Part shown: piece by piece, positions 61,801-64,000 of the stretch
Numbering within the stretch: position 1 is the stretch's first letter
How the letters are laid out: each line of letters opens with the position of its first letter
Assembly (NCBI RefSeq): GCF_019059575.1
Contig: NW_024882198.1
Span: forward strand, 278,501 to 342,500
Source: Amphibalanus amphitrite
Taxonomy: Eukaryota > Arthropoda > Thecostraca > Balanomorpha > Balanidae
Direction: 5' to 3'
DNA length: 64,000 bases
Notes under the pieces: model-generated
What the model was told of the DNA's origin: nothing
The model's database searches: none
The model's input: the letters and a program-made list of their open reading frames with translations, nothing else
Program-made: the position numbers and the translations under genes

Positions 61801-61952
61801 TTGTAGAAGAAGGCCCAGACGGGCATCTGTTTCTTGTCGGTGGTCTTGTAGGCCGGCTGGTTGATAGCGTGCTGTAGCGCCTTGATGAACTCCTCCTGGG
61901 TGATGCTGGAGTGCGGGTCGCTGACCTCGCCCAGCCAGTACTCCCACAGCCT
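40814..61952 (-). CDS. Calexcitin/sarcoplasmic calcium-binding-like EF-hand protein, three C-terminal exons
   Basis: Minus-strand exons 61952-61800, 41444-41355 and 41011-40814 (TGA) join in phase 0 and give 147 residues of C-terminus; earlier exons lie in or beyond the right end. The first piece ([20 protein letters not shown]...MPVWAFFYK) aligns in order with the second EF region of calexcitins. It is followed by two canonical EF loops, [12 protein letters not shown] and [12 protein letters not shown], and the tail [15 protein letters not shown] matches the family's (N/D)xxGxxLFGxL end. These small cytosolic proteins buffer or sense Ca2+ in invertebrate muscle and neurons. The first loop region here ([13 protein letters not shown]) lacks several acidic ligands and may not bind Ca2+. 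The intron 41445-61799 is 20.4 kb. Assignment of the 61.9-kb exon to the same gene rests on phase and family order. Confidence 0.78.
41445..47109. other. Intron of the calexcitin-like gene, left part
   Basis: No protein-coding sequence I can support on either strand; the frames are short or low-complexity. Contains a G-run near 44388-44403 and a TATATAAA at about 42937 with no gene after it. Confidence 0.5.
47110..47338. mobile_element. hAT-like MITE with GACTCC arrays, 8-bp target duplication CTCATGTC
   Basis: Starts CAGGGCTGCGGAGTCG at 47110 and ends CGACTCCGCAGCCCTG at 47338, flanked by exact CTCATGTC (47102-47109 and 47339-47346). A second internal left end (CAGGGCTGCGGAGTCGACAG, from 47205) splits it into two tandem subunits, so it may be a dimer. 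The interior is mostly CGACTC hexamer repeats. Same end type as the element at 34018-34746. Confidence 0.88.
47347..49872. other. Intron of the calexcitin-like gene / ENY2 upstream region
   Basis: No supported gene. The GC-rich part (49300-49600) has long overlapping frames on both strands that look like composition effects. A segment around 49143-49165 recurs at 51323-51345. Confidence 0.45.
49143..49166 (+). repeat. Short dispersed repeat, copy 1
   Basis: AATCAGACCATTTCAGAGCC followed by GG(A/G)AGGAT recurs at about 51323-51350, with weaker similarity for a further 50 bp (GGGA(C/G)ATTGGT(C/T)-type blocks). Confidence 0.6.
49873..50172 (+). CDS. ENY2: ENY2 homologue, transcription and mRNA export factor
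   Basis: Single uninterrupted exon of 99 aa. [32 protein letters not shown] and [20 protein letters not shown] match animal ENY2 almost residue for residue along its whole length (about 100 aa). ENY2 (yeast Sus1) belongs to the SAGA deubiquitinase module and to TREX-2 at nuclear pores, linking H2B deubiquitination and transcription to mRNA export. ATG 49873 follows GCCGCAGCC, and no upstream in-frame start fits. It lies inside the 20-kb calexcitin intron on the opposite strand. Vertebrate ENY2 has several introns, so a retrogene or intron loss is possible; I see no poly(A) tract or target duplication that would prove retroposition. A 5' UTR intron ending at one of the AGs just upstream cannot be excluded. 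Confidence 0.93.
   Translation: MPAEETETQMKNSINQKLIEAGEKERLKTLLKERLADSDWHDRLKDQCRQVIREKGAENITVDDLVTEITPRGRALVPDSVKKELLQKIKAFLAEQANL
51815..52335 (+). repeat. Direct repeat pair of about 140 bp
   Basis: Two diverged copies (about 51815-51960 and 52190-52335) share AGACTTTT, ATTTCGAGC(A/C)GCTAAAAATGA, ACTAATCATCTTTC-like and CCTGCTAC(T)TTTCGAG blocks in the same order. Probably part of an old element; class unknown. Confidence 0.55.
52810..52998. repeat. Dispersed repeat, copy 2
   Basis: Partner of 22735-22930 (shared ordered blocks ending in TCCGGCGAGGGT). This copy has an internal hairpin around CCTCGGCTGGCCGAGG at about 52935-52952. Confidence 0.5.
60603..61303. mobile_element. hAT-like MITE with TGCAATCC subterminal motifs, target duplication TATGCTGT
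   Basis: Ends CAGGCATCGGTAAAATCC (60603) and, as reverse complement, CAGGCATCGGTAGGATTG (ending 61303), flanked by exact TATGCTGT (60595-60602 and 61304-61311). Both flanking regions are packed with GGATTGCA / TGCAATCC words (more than ten), in both orientations, like the subterminal transposase-binding motifs of hAT elements. The core is AT-rich with no coding capacity. Confidence 0.9.
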
Positions 61953-62150
61953 CTGTAAATAAGGTCAGGTCAGGTCAGGTCAGGTCAGGGTGGGTTAGGA
62001 CAGGACCTCGCCCAGCCAGTACTCCCATAGCCTCTGTAAGTAGGGTCAGGGCAGGTCAGGTCAGGTCAGGTCAGGTCAGATAGGGAAGGGCAGGACGGGT
62101 CGCTGACCTCGCCCAGCCAGTACTCCCACAGCCTCTGTCAGTAAGGTCAG
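61917..62150 (-). repeat. Three tandem copies of the calexcitin exon acceptor junction
   Basis: On the minus strand, the acceptor ACAG plus the exon start (AGGCTGTGGGAGTACTGGCT and about 15 more bases) recurs with exon boundaries at 61952 (used), 62033 and 62134. The pieces are separated by arrays of (CTGAC)n, minus-strand sense. From the outermost copy the frame reads about 21 codons into the array and stops at TGA. CTGAC matches the animal branch-point consensus, so each acceptor copy is preceded by many branch-point-like words. Confidence 0.9.
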
Positions 62151-64000
62151 GTCAAGTCAGGTCAGGTTAGATCAGGGCAGGTCAGGGCGGACAAAGAAAG
62201 GCAAGACAGGGCAGGGCAGGGCAGGGCAGGGCAGGTCATAGAAGTGCGACACGGAACAACGAGGACAGCGAAAAGGACAGTTATGGGCCAGGTCAACAAC
62301 AAAACCAAGTGCGACAAGTACGGCTGCGTTTCAGATCGAGGATAATCAAATGGTGTGGGGCAAGACCACAGTAGGCACTCCTTGAATCAAGCGCAAGCTA
62401 AGAATCCAAATACGATTCAAATGAGCCTGTCCGATGCAATAACGCAGAAGATTATATCAACACTGAGTCACGTTCGATTGACGTATGATCCGACCCGCAC
62501 GACCCAACAACCACGCTCCCTGCTGGCGTCAGAGCCGGCCGACATCCCGCTCCAATAAACGACACACGCCAGGGCCCGGATAAACAACAGGGGACTACAG
62601 TCGACTGCCGACCGCTGCGCTCTGTCCCAGCGGGCGAGACCTTCGGTGTGCTGTGACAACAAACAACCCTGAGCAGTTCGCACATGGTGCGGTCTTGTTG
62701 CGAACTGACACAAACGTCTGGGTGATTTTCGGTCGCGGCTGGCACTGTTGGGGTCAATGATGGCACGTCGGTATAGCTGTGGTATTTCGTTCTACAGTGA
62801 TGGTGGTCATAAAAAGGCAGAAAGAGAAGAAATTGCGGTTTATGTCCCGACGTTCATGGCTCGAGTGCACCAGCTTATGACGATGCATGTACAAATGAAA
62901 GCAGCTTCTCCTGACATTTGGACATGATTCACTCGGAAACTTGAGTACATCTGATATAAAATGATGCATAATACTGATAGAAAACTCAAGGTGAGAGTCC
63001 ATAATTGAGGCCAGACAGCAAATTACCGATGATATAGATTCAAACCTCAAGACTTCGTCTGTCATCGGCTGAAAATCACTGCGAACATTTTCATGGCCCA
63101 CTATCACCCAGCACTAATACAGTTCAGTCACGAACATAAACAGTCTCGCAGTCACGCGACTCCCGTTCAGCCTTGGTCGGAACCATGAGCTCCCGTGATC
63201 TAGAATGGGCTCTATCAGTGCCACGTCCCCTCACGGCACCCCTCCACGCCCCCTCCAGGTGTCCCCTGCCTCGCGGGGTGGGTGGTACCGCGCTCCAAGG
63301 TAATTTATGCCCTCCCCTCCGTGCCCAAAGCACCGTCCATTGCAAGCTGGTGACTGGGGGACCCCGCTCCGCCCACAGTCGTGCCTTGCTGTGACCCAGA
63401 GTCCGGCACGGTCGTGAGGGTCCAGATGGAAGGAACGGAGAGGAACAGGAAGACAAGAAGGCTGGACCCGACCGGTACCGACCTTTTCAAGAATATAAAT
63501 CGGAAGTGTTTCCTGATCAGATGTCTTCCGTACTGAGACGAATGGGACGGCTTTTTAACGGACTGCCGGGGACAGCAAATGACTTGCACGGCGAAATGAG
63601 GTAGCCAGAATACCAGGCTGGTGACGGTCACAGTGCCACTCCACTACCGGAAGTCTCCTGCCTCGTATGGCCTGGCTAGACGGCCACGGCGCAATTACAC
63701 ACCTGGATCGGCCTCCACCACTACTGACCAATTACTACCCACCGTGATCCCATTAGTAAGACCACAACTCATCATCTACTCGGCGCCGACGTGACTGGCT
63801 CCTACGGCTTGCCTTGGCCTTGTGTTGCCTAAGGCCGGTCAGTCGATCAACCACATCAGCCCAGACATGATGCAACCCACCCGCAAGACCTTGGCAACGC
63901 ATCGACAATAACAAGCCATAAATCTCAGCCAGCCTCTCCTCTCCCCATCCCAGTACTTCGCTCGCCTGCAGGCTTTTTAAAACTCAGCCAACCACTCACC
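62151..64000. other. Upstream intron of the calexcitin-like gene, no exon supported
   Basis: No conserved protein found on either strand. The final bases read GGTGAGTGG on the minus strand, which could be a donor whose exon lies just outside the window; this is only a possibility. Confidence 0.35.

Noticed and set aside
1..64000. tRNA, rRNA or CRISPR features
   Set aside because: No cloverleaf with a convincing T-loop and anticodon arm, no rRNA-like stretch and no regular spacer-repeat array was found; the tandem repeats seen are junction duplications and transposon-borne arrays.
63985..64000. GGTGAGTGG at the right edge (minus strand) as a calexcitin donor
   Set aside because: Only the putative donor is visible; its exon would lie outside the window, so it cannot be supported.

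Overview
This is a 64-kb piece of an animal nuclear genome. Genes have GT-AG introns, exons are GC-rich, introns are AT-richer and crowded with DNA transposons. The protein families (SPATA6, RSRC1, GH31 maltase, RNF13-type PA-TM-RING ligase, ENY2, calexcitin/sarcoplasmic calcium-binding protein) are metazoan. A degenerate CCTAA-rich tract resembles the arthropod telomere repeat, and an arthropod, perhaps a crustacean such as a barnacle, is my best guess. The taxon is an inference, not something the sequence proves.

Layout. 1-3.75 kb: the 3' part of a SPATA6 gene (+). 4.28-4.88 kb: a foldback element with piggyBac-type TTAA ends. 5.6-6.7 kb: an RSRC1 gene with an uninterrupted reading frame (+). 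6.8-15.0 kb: a head-to-head inverted duplication of a secreted GH31 alpha-glucosidase; the right copy (+) is intact (910 aa), while the left copy (-) carries a 7-bp frameshift. 15.7-20.7 kb: a cluster of hAT-like elements with exact 8-bp target duplications, one nested inside another, plus a palindromic element; two of them carry a related degenerate minisatellite. 21-22.9 kb: CCTAA-rich tract and other repeats. 23.1-30.3 kb: a ten-exon RNF13-like E3 ligase (+), with nested Tc1/mariner-type elements in intron 5. 32.3-38.9 kb: a six-exon polytopic membrane protein resembling tryptophan-rich sensory (TspO-like) proteins (+), with TATA/Inr/CRE-like promoter and poly(A) signal. 40.8 to at least 61.95 kb: three C-terminal exons of a calexcitin-like EF-hand gene (-), separated by a 20.4-kb intron that holds an intact intronless ENY2 gene on the other strand.

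The most striking pattern is not a gene. At seven exon-intron boundaries in four unrelated genes, the boundary itself (part of the exon, the splice site and some intron) is tandemly duplicated 2-4 times with periods of about 55-101 bp. Three cases copy a donor and four copy an acceptor. In every case I translated, only the copy bordering the real exon gives an open frame; the others run into stop codons. These would act as silent scars, decoys or poison sites. The genes otherwise look unrelated in function and do not form an operon or pathway.
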